A DNA stretch of 37,344 bases. It comes from JAVVEH01 sp032251435. Its GTDB lineage: Bacteria; Verrucomicrobiota; Lentisphaeria; Oligosphaerales; MVZH01. Under the pieces are notes generated by a model. That model worked only from the letters and a program-made list of their open reading frames with translations. It was not told the DNA's origin and made no database searches. The translations under genes were made by a program, and so were the position numbers. Of the stretch, positions 1 through 6,729 are shown in pieces (within the stretch, counting starts at the first letter, position 1; every line of letters begins with the position of its first letter). The stretch is taken from assembly GCA_032251435.1 (NCBI GenBank), contig JAVVEH010000042.1, positions 1-37,344 on the forward strand, given 5' to 3'.

Positions 1-238
1 CCACCACCGAACCTGTGCGGTTGCCGATGGGGTCGTAGTCGTAGCCGTAATCGTAGGTGGTGACCGGGCTGGTTTTGTCGGTGATGTCGGTGCCGGTGTG
101 TTTTTTCCCGGCGGTCACTTCACCGCGGTCGGGAGTCGCCGCAACGGGCAGTTGCTCTGACCATGAAGGCCGGCCGTCTCGCTTCACTCGGCTGTACCCG
201 TGTGACACCGTCACGTTTAATCTGTCACTTTGTGGCAT
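1..238 (-). CDS. RHS/YD-repeat protein fragment, runs off the left edge
   Basis: Reading the reverse strand from 238 to 1 gives an open frame that ends in a typical RHS/YD repeat, TYDYGYDYDPIGNRTG. The match is to the Y-D-x-x-G-N-R consensus of secreted or surface RHS proteins. The part upstream of the repeat (about residues 1-50 from an ATG at 236-238) is low in recognisable features. The frame overlaps the last codons of ispE, so this ATG may not be a true start and the fragment may be a 5'-truncated remnant. The gene continues beyond base 1, so neither its length nor its C-terminal domain can be judged. RHS family is fairly sure; a functional gene is not. Confidence 0.4.
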   Translation of the reverse strand, partial: MPQSDRLNVTVSHGYSRVKRDGRPSWSEQLPVAATPDRGEVTAGKKHTGTDITDKTSPVTTYDYGYDYDPIGNRTGSVV

Positions 239-1085
239 GAATTTGGCCGACCCAGGTCCAAGGCGTGAACCCGAGTTTTTGCTTGAGGGATTTAATGACT
301 TTTTCAGGTGTTTCAGTGTCTGTGAAAAGCATAAATTGGGTACTGCCACTGCCGGAAAGCCGAGTTGTCAGAACGCCCTGTTCGGCGGCGGTGTCGCGGA
401 TCATTTCCAAAATTGGAAACTTCCGATAAACGTCTTCTTCGAACGCGTTGTATGTTGATTCGGCCACATGACGAATGTCACCCTTGGAAAAGTAATCCAA
501 TATGGCTGGCGGTGTCGCATGGTTTGCCGGTGTCACATGGGCGTATGCCCACGCTGTGGAAATGGGAAAACCGGCATTGACAAGCATGACCGGAATGGGG
601 GTTCCGCAATGGACGGGTGTTAATTTTTCACCGATACCGGTGGCGAAACAGGGTTGGTCCTGGAGGAAAAAGGGCACATCCGCCCCTAATCCGGCCGCGA
701 TACCATTCAAGCGTTCCGCGGAGATGTGTTGGTTTTCGATGGCCAGAATCGCTTTCATGACCGCGGCCGCGTCAGAACTGCCCCCGCCGAGGCCAGCGGC
801 CGCGGGAATTCGTTTAACCAAGTCAATATGCCAATCAGCTTTTAGGCCCAACTCCCGGCAAAGGATTTCGGCGGCTCGCCAGGCCAGATTGCGTGAATCG
901 CGGGGAATTTCCGATTGGTCGCACGTAAGGGACAGCCCCTCGTCAGGTTGGCGGGGTGTCACGGTAAGGGTATCGTGAAGGCCATGCAAGTGAACAAACA
1001 GGGACACCAGGTCGTGGTACCCGTCCGGTCGTTTGCCGGTGACAGCGAGATAGAGATTTGTTTTGGCGGGGGCTTGAATGATCAT
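225..1085 (-). CDS. ispE: 4-diphosphocytidyl-2-C-methyl-D-erythritol kinase
   Basis: IspE phosphorylates the 2-hydroxyl of CDP-methylerythritol with ATP, in the non-mevalonate (MEP) pathway to isoprenoids, in the cytoplasm. The 286-residue product has the usual family length. The N-terminus APAKTNLYLAVTGKRPDGYH is the GHMP-kinase substrate motif. The glycine-rich ATP loop PAAAGLGGGSSDAAA lies near residues 94-108, and the C-terminal GHMP motif LSGSGSTQF near residue 245. The start is ATG at 1083-1085. About 500 bases without genes separate it from ribD upstream, so it probably has its own promoter. The 3' end overlaps the frame of the RHS fragment. I am very sure of the family. Confidence 0.96.
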   Translation of the reverse strand: MIIQAPAKTNLYLAVTGKRPDGYHDLVSLFVHLHGLHDTLTVTPRQPDEGLSLTCDQSEIPRDSRNLAWRAAEILCRELGLKADWHIDLVKRIPAAAGLGGGSSDAAAVMKAILAIENQHISAERLNGIAAGLGADVPFFLQDQPCFATGIGEKLTPVHCGTPIPVMLVNAGFPISTAWAYAHVTPANHATPPAILDYFSKGDIRHVAESTYNAFEEDVYRKFPILEMIRDTAAEQGVLTTRLSGSGSTQFMLFTDTETPEKVIKSLKQKLGFTPWTWVGQIHATK

Positions 1086-1582
1086 GACGTTAATTTAGGG
1101 GGCCGGTCGTTCTCTTACCAGCGTCCGCGCGGGAATCTTTCGGGTGTCCGGGGCACCGCGGGCATCCATTTCGGCTGGATTGGAGCGTTTGACATGTCAA
1201 TGCGGATGATGTCGGGATCCGCCTTCACACGGGGCTTCTGAAACTTCGATGTTGGACTGCCTGCCACGCCGTAATCATATGAAGGCGGGTTGGACGTTGA
1301 GCGTTGAGTCCGGCCTAAAAAGTCCGGATTTAGCGGATTTGGTAAACTTAATCCAGAAGGATAAAACTCAGCGGCGGTACTCCGTCCGCTGAAGTGACCC
1401 GATTGGCTTCCGTCTCTTGCCTTTCTCGTTGTCGTAATCGTTAGTCGATTCTCTTGCCAGCGTTCAGCGCTCCGAACGTGGGGAGCCGATTACGACTGCG
1501 ACAACCGTTCGGCTCCCGCCTCACTGACAACGACAACGAACCGATCGCGCCATCAGCGCTCATGTCATCGATCCAGAACGCG
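1086..1582. other. Intergenic gap with no gene seen
   Basis: No supported reading frame was found in this stretch of about 500 bases. It contains GTTGGACGTTGAGCGTTGAG-like and GTCGTAATCGTTAGTCG-like runs, a simple-sequence style that recurs between genes in this window. It also has a 9-bp inverted repeat (GGGAGCCGA at 1481-1489 and TCGGCTCCC at 1509-1517). That hairpin lies about 65 bases beyond the ribD stop and has no T-run. It should also hold the ispE promoter, but I could not pick one out with confidence. Confidence 0.6.
1481..1517. repeat. 9-bp inverted repeat downstream of ribD
   Basis: GGGAGCCGA and TCGGCTCCC form a perfect 9-bp stem around a 19-base loop. It lies downstream of ribD in the direction of transcription. 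There is no adjacent T-run, so it is not a standard intrinsic terminator. It could be an RNA-stabilising hairpin or a palindromic repeat. Confidence 0.5.
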
Positions 1583-2611
1583 TCAGTCCGCCAGGCGTCC
1601 GGTAATCATGATGTCGGCGCCCACCTGCTGGATATCCACGTTGGCGAGGGGGCGGGCTTCCGCCAGCGAGAGAGGATTGGCGCCGCCGACCACGGGTCGG
1701 CTGTCCTGTCCGCCGAGAATTTTCGGGGCGATAAAAAACGTCACCCGGCTGACCACTTGAGCGGCCAGGAGATTGGCGGCGAGTTCTCCGCCGCCTTCCA
1801 CCAGCACCGCGGTGACATTGGCCGCGCCGAGAGTTGTGAGCCAGGCCAGCCAGTCTTCACGGCTTTGAGCGGCGCACAGGCCGACTGTCCGTCCCTCGCC
1901 GGTGTTCAGCCGCAAGTCCGCGGGCAGAGCGGGTTGCCGGGTCCAGACATAGGGACGCGGTTGCCGGGGCCAGTCAGCCGGTTCCCGCACCGTCAAAGAC
2001 GGATTATCCCGGCGGGCGGTTTCGGCACCGACCATGATGGCGTCGCACCACCGCCGCAGGCGCTGCACCTCCGCCCTGGCTTCCGGGCCGGTAATCCATT
2101 GGGACTGTCCGTTCTTGGTGGCGATTTTGCCATCCAGCGTCATCGCCATTTTAAGCTGAACAAAGGCGCGGCCGGTTGTGATCCAGTGGAAAAACGCCTC
2201 ATTCAGCCGGTCGCACTCGGATTTTAAGAGGCCGGTATTCACTTCGATGCCGGCTTCCCGGAGAATGGCCACGCCCTTGCCCGCGTGCCGTGGATTGGGG
2301 TCGAGCGAACCGACAAACAGTCGTTTGATGCCGGCCGCTCTGATCGCGTCGGTGCAGGGAGGGGTGCGCCCATGCGTGCAACAGGGTTCCAAGGTCACGA
2401 ACATATCCGCTCCCCGGGCCTTGTCCCGGGCGGCCGTCAGGGCGTGGATTTCCGCATGCGGTGTTCCCGCGCGGTGATGATAGCCCCGCCCGACTTCGAC
2501 ACCATCGCGGACCACGACCGCTCCGACCATGGGGTTGGGACTGGTCATTCCCCAGCCCCGCCGCGCTTCGTCTAAAGCGGTCGTCATCCAGTTGTCATGC
2601 TGGTCAATCAT
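1583..2611 (-). CDS. ribD: Bifunctional riboflavin biosynthesis deaminase/reductase RibD
   Basis: RibD deaminates the pyrimidine intermediate made from GTP and then reduces its ribosyl group with NADPH, the second and third steps of riboflavin synthesis. The N-terminal deaminase domain (about residues 1-145) shows the zinc site HAE in GTPHAEIHAL and PCCTHGRTPPC. The C-terminal reductase domain (about 150-340) shows KMAMTLDGKIAT, GAETARRDNPSLTVR and VEGGGELAANLL. The length, 342 residues, is close to the family norm of about 360. It lies 30 bases after the aminotransferase gene, so the two are probably co-transcribed. No ribB, ribH or ribE is nearby, and no FMN riboswitch was recognised upstream. 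Confidence 0.95.
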   Translation of the reverse strand: MIDQHDNWMTTALDEARRGWGMTSPNPMVGAVVVRDGVEVGRGYHHRAGTPHAEIHALTAARDKARGADMFVTLEPCCTHGRTPPCTDAIRAAGIKRLFVGSLDPNPRHAGKGVAILREAGIEVNTGLLKSECDRLNEAFFHWITTGRAFVQLKMAMTLDGKIATKNGQSQWITGPEARAEVQRLRRWCDAIMVGAETARRDNPSLTVREPADWPRQPRPYVWTRQPALPADLRLNTGEGRTVGLCAAQSREDWLAWLTTLGAANVTAVLVEGGGELAANLLAAQVVSRVTFFIAPKILGGQDSRPVVGGANPLSLAEARPLANVDIQQVGADIMITGRLAD

Positions 2612-2641
2612 GGTTTACTTTAAACGCGGCCGTTTTTTTGG

Positions 2642-3826
2642 TCAAGATTTCATCGCCCGCGCGAAGGCGTCGTGTGAGCGTTCAATGATGGCTTTATCCA
2701 TGCAAAAAGTCAGGCGGAAGTAGCCGGGGCAGCCGAACCCGCGTCCGGGAACGGCCAGAATGTTTTCCGCCAGCAGTTGGTTGACAAAGGCCAAGTCGTC
2801 TCCACCCGGGGCCTTTGGGAAGAAGTAGAAGGCGCCTTTGGGCATGGTGTAGTCAATGCCGACATCATCCAGAATGGCCGCCATGCTTCGCCGCCGGTCA
2901 TCGTAAACCGACACATCCACACCGTCCCGCAAAGCCTCCGTGACAATGATCTGGCCAATGACCGGGGCGTTGACAAAACCTAAAATGCGGTTGCACAGCA
3001 CCAGCCCCGCCAGGAGTGTGTCCCCGCCGGTCATGCCGGGGTTAAGCGCGATGTATCCCACCCGTTCTCCGGCCAGGGAAAGGCTTTTTGAAAAGGAGCC
3101 CATGACCACGCTGTGTTCGTAAAGGGGTAGAATGGGAGGCACCTCCACATTGTCGTAGGTCAGAAACCGGTACGGCTCGTCGGACAGCAAAAAGATTGGT
3201 CGGCCATGTTCCGCGGACTTCGCCCGCAGGAGATCGGCCAAAGACGCCAATTGTTCCGCCGTGTAAATCTGTCCGGATGGATTATTCGGTGAATTGACCA
3301 GCACCGCCCGGGTTTTCGGGGTGATGACGGCTTCAATGGCGGCCACGTCCAGTTCAAAGGTGAACTCCGTCGACGCCGCCACGACCAACGCGCCGCCGTG
3401 ATTGGCGGCGTAGAAGCCGTATTCGACAAAATAGGGCGCCGGACAGACCACCTCATCGCCCGGTTCCAGGACGGCGTGGAAAAAGGTGTTTAACGCGCCG
3501 GCCGCCCCGCAGGTCACAATGACATTGGCCGCGGTGAGGGGGGCTTTTTGTTCCGTGGACAGGTGGTCGGCCAAGGCGCTCCTGGCGGCCGGCAAACCGG
3601 CATTGGGAACATACCCGAAGGCCAGGGGCGCGTCCGCTTTGGCGACGATGTCTTGAAGGGCGGCCTTCACCCCGGGCGGCGGCGGCAGGTCCGGGTTGCC
3701 TAAACTGAAGTCAAAAACGTTGTCGGCGCCCAATTTTTTCTTGAGTTCGGCGCCGGTTTCAAACATTTTCCGGATCCAGGAGGACCGTTCAATGTATCCT
3801 TCGATTCGCGGAGAAAGTAAGCTCAT
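2642..3826 (-). CDS. Class I/II PLP-dependent aminotransferase
   Basis: This is a fold-type I aminotransferase of the aspartate aminotransferase superfamily, which moves an amino group between an amino acid and a 2-oxo acid. The substrate cannot be told from sequence. Visible motifs are FDFSLGNPDLPPPPGV near the N-terminus, FGYVPNAGLPAAR, the NSPNNPSGQIY loop, the SDEPYR motif with the PLP-binding Asp and Tyr, and SFSKSLSLAGERVGY, which contains the Schiff-base lysine. I chose ATG at 3824-3826 (MSLLSPRIEG, 394 residues). The frame stays open upstream, but that part is translated low-complexity DNA and the thyX 3' end read in another frame. No good ribosome site is visible. Confidence 0.9.
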   Translation of the reverse strand: MSLLSPRIEGYIERSSWIRKMFETGAELKKKLGADNVFDFSLGNPDLPPPPGVKAALQDIVAKADAPLAFGYVPNAGLPAARSALADHLSTEQKAPLTAANVIVTCGAAGALNTFFHAVLEPGDEVVCPAPYFVEYGFYAANHGGALVVAASTEFTFELDVAAIEAVITPKTRAVLVNSPNNPSGQIYTAEQLASLADLLRAKSAEHGRPIFLLSDEPYRFLTYDNVEVPPILPLYEHSVVMGSFSKSLSLAGERVGYIALNPGMTGGDTLLAGLVLCNRILGFVNAPVIGQIIVTEALRDGVDVSVYDDRRRSMAAILDDVGIDYTMPKGAFYFFPKAPGGDDLAFVNQLLAENILAVPGRGFGCPGYFRLTFCMDKAIIERSHDAFARAMKS

Positions 3827-3838
3827 GGGAATTAAGTT

Positions 3839-3941
3839 CGGATTTAAGGGGATTTCGGATTTCGGATTTGGGATTTGGGATTTGGGATTTAAGGGGATGT
3901 CGGATTTTGGATTTCGGATTTCGGATTTTGGATTTCGGATG
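3839..3941. repeat. GGATTT-type degenerate short tandem repeat
   Basis: About 100 bases are built from units such as GGATTTC, GGATTTG and GGATTTT, with two AAGGGGAT interruptions. It fills nearly the whole spacer between thyX and the aminotransferase gene. On the reverse strand it reads as NPKSEIR-like peptide repeats in frame with the aminotransferase, which would mislead start prediction. A weaker relative occurs near 24417-24455. It is not a CRISPR: the units are about 7 bases long with no spacers. Confidence 0.85.
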
Positions 3942-4745
3942 TCACACCTTGGCGTTGTCAAACGTCCATTCGCCGTTTTCCGGATTCCTGGACATATCTT
4001 GGAAAGCGTTGGGAAATTCCCGTTGGCAGATTCGGGCGATTTGGTCAAGCACGATGCGGATTTCCTCTTCGGCGTGAACGCTGGTGCGGATGGCGATGAC
4101 ATGGCGCCAGGCGCGCAAGTTTCCTGTCACCACAATGGATGTTCCCAGGCCGATCGGCGCCAAGCGGCGGAACATGGAGGTCAGCTCTTTTTTAGGACCA
4201 AAGGCTTTAATATTCTCAATGTCGAAGATATCCGCCATATCCGACTGGACGGTCTCAAGCATGGCGATCACGTCTTTGAACTTATCGACGGCCGCCTGGT
4301 TGCCCTTGAGGGCTTCCGGCAGCCACACGCTCAGATCGTCCAGGCGCACATAGCGCAGGCTCTCCTGACTGTAAGCCATACCGGCCCGGTGCCGGACGAG
4401 CTCGTGGGTGACCACGCGGGACACGCCGCGGATGATGAATGTCAGGTTCGCGTGTTCGAGAATCGAGCCGTGGGCGTGGGCCAGAACATTGCCGATGTAG
4501 TGTTTATTCCCTTTGCGGACCCGGCCGACATTGGGATTTGACGCCTCGGGCTTTTCAGGATCGTAGGGTTGCCAACTACGGTAGCACATGCGCCCGGCCG
4601 CCTCAATCAAGTTCTCCGCCCCGGACACCTCCGGATCCGGTGCCCAGTCAGGCGAGCCGATGTCGGCCAAATACGCGTTGAGCCCCTCTTCACAGAGAGT
4701 GGTTTTGCCGATGAGATACACGTTTGGGGAGTCAATGATTTTCAT
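3942..4745 (-). CDS. thyX: FAD-dependent thymidylate synthase ThyX
   Basis: ThyX makes dTMP from dUMP using methylenetetrahydrofolate as carbon donor and FADH2/NAD(P)H as reductant. The 267-residue protein carries the family signature around residues 118-132: RHRAGMAYSQESLRY. The Arg-His-Arg, the Ser and the terminal Arg-Tyr of the dUMP/FAD site are all present, although the spacing from RHR to the Ser of SLRY is one residue longer than the textbook RHR-x7-S. Other conserved pieces are the N-terminal VYLIGKTT, HGSILEHANLTF (FAD-binding His and Glu) and NLRAWRHVI near the C-terminus. It is the first gene of the reverse-strand run thyX, aminotransferase, ribD. Confident. Confidence 0.95.
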   Translation of the reverse strand: MKIIDSPNVYLIGKTTLCEEGLNAYLADIGSPDWAPDPEVSGAENLIEAAGRMCYRSWQPYDPEKPEASNPNVGRVRKGNKHYIGNVLAHAHGSILEHANLTFIIRGVSRVVTHELVRHRAGMAYSQESLRYVRLDDLSVWLPEALKGNQAAVDKFKDVIAMLETVQSDMADIFDIENIKAFGPKKELTSMFRRLAPIGLGTSIVVTGNLRAWRHVIAIRTSVHAEEEIRIVLDQIARICQREFPNAFQDMSRNPENGEWTFDNAKV

Positions 4746-5013
4746 GAGTCGGGATCATTTTCCGGGATTTTTTTCGCTGTCCGCATTGGGTGTTAATCCG
4801 GGGTTTCACAAGAGGAAAAATAGGCTGGTTCCGGCTGTTTTCAAGTCGCGCCGCCGGTGAGATCAGCAATGAAGAGTCATTGCTGCTGTTGATTTGTGTT
4901 TCGTGATTCGTGATAGGTGGTTGTTTCTTGCAGGCAGAAGTGGATCCCGTCAGTCCAGGCGGATCTTTTTCTCACGGTTTTTCGTGGCGGCGGACGACAC
5001 TGTCGGCGGCTGC

Positions 5014-5057
5014 AAAAAAAAAACGAGACACACCCCCCGGGGGGTAGGCGTGTCTCG
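5014..5057 (-). terminator. Intrinsic terminator of the tRNA operon
   Basis: Read on the reverse strand, a strong hairpin with the arms CGAGACACGCC and GGTGTGTCTCG is followed by a run of ten T (the A-run at 5014-5023). It begins seven bases past the encoded CCA of tRNA-Phe. This is a textbook Rho-independent terminator. Confidence 0.9.
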
Positions 5058-5063
5058 TAAAAG

Positions 5064-5139
5064 TGGTGGCAGGAGCCAGAATCGAACTGGCGACACAGGG
5101 ATTTTCAGTCCCCTGCTCTACCGACTGAGCTATCCCGCC
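5064..5139 (-). tRNA. tRNA-Phe (GAA)
   Basis: The reverse strand folds into a 76-nt cloverleaf. The acceptor GGCGGGA pairs with TCCTGCC (one G-U), the discriminator is A and the CCA is encoded. The D-arm is GCTC AGTCGGTA GAGC. The anticodon loop is CTGAAAA, giving anticodon GAA (Phe). The T-arm contains GTTCGATTC. It lies 14 bases downstream of tRNA-Arg in the same transcript. Confidence 0.97.
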
Positions 5140-5153
5140 ACTTTTTATTTAAA

Positions 5154-5230
5154 TGGCATACCTGTAGGGACTCGAACCCCAAACCTTCTGGTCCGTAGCC
5201 AGACGCTCTATCCAATTGAGCTACAGGTAC
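5154..5230 (-). tRNA. tRNA-Arg (ACG)
   Basis: The reverse strand folds into a 77-nt cloverleaf. The acceptor GTACCTG pairs with CAGGTAT (first pair G-U), the discriminator is G and CCA is encoded. The anticodon arm is GTCTGG CTACGGA CCAGA with anticodon ACG, normally edited to ICG and reading CGU/CGC/CGA arginine codons. The T-arm contains GTTCGAGTC. It is the first gene of a two-tRNA operon. Confidence 0.97.
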
Positions 5231-5268
5231 AATCACAGTAACAAGTTTTCGGTTTGAAAACGAGGTGT

Positions 5269-5296
5269 AAAATATCCGTTTTTTCTCATGCGTCAA
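5269..5296 (-). promoter_or_regulatory. Probable sigma-70 promoter of the tRNA operon
   Basis: On the reverse strand TTGACG (5296-5291) is followed after 16 bases by TATTTT (5274-5269). The -10 element ends 38 bases upstream of the mature 5' end of tRNA-Arg, and A/T-rich sequence lies further upstream. This is a prediction from consensus only. Confidence 0.6.
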
Positions 5297-5425
5297 GGCG
5301 GTGTAAGTGTTTTTACTTAAAAAAGGCGGTGTTTTTCATGGTCGCAGGGGTTGAACTGGTCGTTTTACTCAATACATTTCAATATTCCCATCATCACCAA
5401 GCGTTCTATCAAAAAGGAAGCCGTC

Positions 5426-6016
5426 ATGACTTTTTCTCTTCGTCTTTTTATCGCCACTGGCTTGTTCGCCGCCGCCCTTCTTCAGGTTGGATGTCTGCCT
5501 AAGATTGACACGAGTGGACGAACCCGAAGCGGGACACCGACAGTTCCGGCGACAGGCGATAACGGTGGCGGCGTGTTCGAGTTGCCTAAAGGCGGTGGTG
5601 TGGATGGCCCCGGCGGGTGGGAAACAACGACCAAGCCAGCCGGGGGGGGCGCGGGGGCCGCGGCGAAAGAGAAACGCTGGGAAGGTGTCGTCGTTTACTT
5701 CGGGTACGATAAATCCACGGTCGGGGTCAGTGAGCAATACAAGGTCGAAGCGCTGGCCAAACATCTGTTGAGCAACCCTGATTATTACGTGATCGTGGAA
5801 GGCCATTGCGATAACCGCGGCAGTGATGAGTACAACCGGGCGTTGGGTGAACGCCGGGCGTTGGCTGTCAAAAGCTTTCTAGTTTCGCTGGGGGTCGCTG
5901 AAGACCGGGTGAGAACGGTCGCGTACGGCGAGGAAAAACCGGCGGTTCCCGACGCGGCGACCGAGACGGAGCATGCCAAAAACCGGCGGGCTGAGTTTGT
6001 CCTGGGCATTCAGTGA
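5426..6016 (+). CDS. pal: Pal-type OmpA-family peptidoglycan-associated lipoprotein
   Basis: Pal tethers the outer membrane to peptidoglycan and works with the Tol system. The 196-residue protein starts MTFSLRLF, preceded by AAGGAAG, which favours this ATG over an upstream in-frame one. A hydrophobic signal is followed by LLQVGC; the -3 position is Gln, not Leu, which weakens the lipobox. A Gly/Pro-rich linker (about residues 25-75) leads to an OmpA/Pal domain starting VVYFGYDKSTV. That domain contains VEGHCDNRGSDEYNRALGERRALAVK, with the Asp and Arg residues that bind meso-diaminopimelate. No tolB or other tol gene is adjacent. The OmpA-domain call is firm; 'Pal' itself is a close inference. 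Confidence 0.88.
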   Translation: MTFSLRLFIATGLFAAALLQVGCLPKIDTSGRTRSGTPTVPATGDNGGGVFELPKGGGVDGPGGWETTTKPAGGGAGAAAKEKRWEGVVVYFGYDKSTVGVSEQYKVEALAKHLLSNPDYYVIVEGHCDNRGSDEYNRALGERRALAVKSFLVSLGVAEDRVRTVAYGEEKPAVPDAATETEHAKNRRAEFVLGIQ

Positions 6017-6065
6017 GTTTAATACGGTTAAGAATGACCCGTCTTCACAATGATCCCGTGGAGTA

Positions 6066-6560
6066 TTGGAATGCCGGCATGGTGGATGTTTGTTTCCATT
6101 GAGATCAGAACCAAAGATTATTGATGTGTGCGCCGCCGTGATTGTTCATGACGGCGCTTTTCTTTTGGGATTACGCCCCGCCGGGAAGCACTTGGCGGGG
6201 CACTGGGAGTTTCCCGGCGGCAAAGTGCGCGCCGGGGAGACGCTGGCGGCTTGCGTCAGGCGGGAAGTGGACGAGGAGTTGGGGGTGCCGGTGAAAAATG
6301 TCCGCCATATCCGCTCATTGGAACATGCCTACCCCGAGAAAACCATACGCTTGCACTTCATGGCCTGCGAACTGGTCTCCGCGGAGTCCGCGCCCGTGGC
6401 TTTAGAACACGAAGCCATTCGCTGGTGCGCGGACGCCGAGGCCGACATGATGCCCCTGGCGCCGGCGGACCGCCGGTTTCTGCGTGACTGGCGGCGGGAA
6501 AAGGCTCGAGATTCGCATGACGTTTCAGACCGGGCACCCCCGTCGCCGCCGTGCCGGTGA
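6066..6560 (+). CDS. MutT-like Nudix hydrolase
   Basis: A Nudix-fold pyrophosphohydrolase, most like MutT (8-oxo-dGTP diphosphatase, which cleans oxidised nucleotides from the pool). The Nudix box is complete: GGKVRAGETLAACVRREVDEELGV, with the REVDEEL metal-binding glutamates. The preceding WEFPGGK and the start of the domain, IIDVCAAVIVHDG, are MutT-like. The start is uncertain. The frame can open at TTG 6066, but the domain begins near residue 18, so TTG at 6099 is also possible and neither has a good ribosome site. A C-terminal tail of about 20 residues is not part of the domain. It follows the Pal gene by about 50 bases. Confidence 0.85.
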   Translation: MECRHGGCLFPLRSEPKIIDVCAAVIVHDGAFLLGLRPAGKHLAGHWEFPGGKVRAGETLAACVRREVDEELGVPVKNVRHIRSLEHAYPEKTIRLHFMACELVSAESAPVALEHEAIRWCADAEADMMPLAPADRRFLRDWRREKARDSHDVSDRAPPSPPCR

Positions 6561-6729
6561 CGGGCATCTTCGCGCGCTCATCTGAGTTCCGCGCCGCCGG
6601 TGTCGTCGCCGCGCATGTCAGTCAAGGCCGATGTTGATCGCGCCGCTTATAGAAAATTGGCATTTCTCGGTTAGGTTAAACGCCAGACTGTGATGATGGC
6701 TTTAAATCGGCTTTTAATGAGGTGGTTCA

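Noticed and set aside
1454..2227. 257-codon forward frame opposite ribD
   Set aside because: It is antisense to a complete RibD with intact catalytic motifs; Arg/Pro/His-rich composition typical of a shadow frame.
2612..2641. FMN riboswitch ahead of ribD
   Set aside because: Only 30 bases separate ribD from the upstream gene, and no conserved riboswitch core was recognised nearby.
3839..3941. Possible CRISPR array
   Set aside because: Units are about 7 bases long, directly abutting and degenerate, with no spacers and no cas genes.
3827..4102. N-terminal extension of the aminotransferase to residue 486
   Set aside because: The added residues are the low-complexity repeat and the thyX 3' end in another frame; the fold begins at MSLLSPRIEG.
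3696..4541. Long forward frame opposite the aminotransferase and thyX
   Set aside because: It lies antisense to two well-supported genes and includes the GGATTT repeat translation; no family features.
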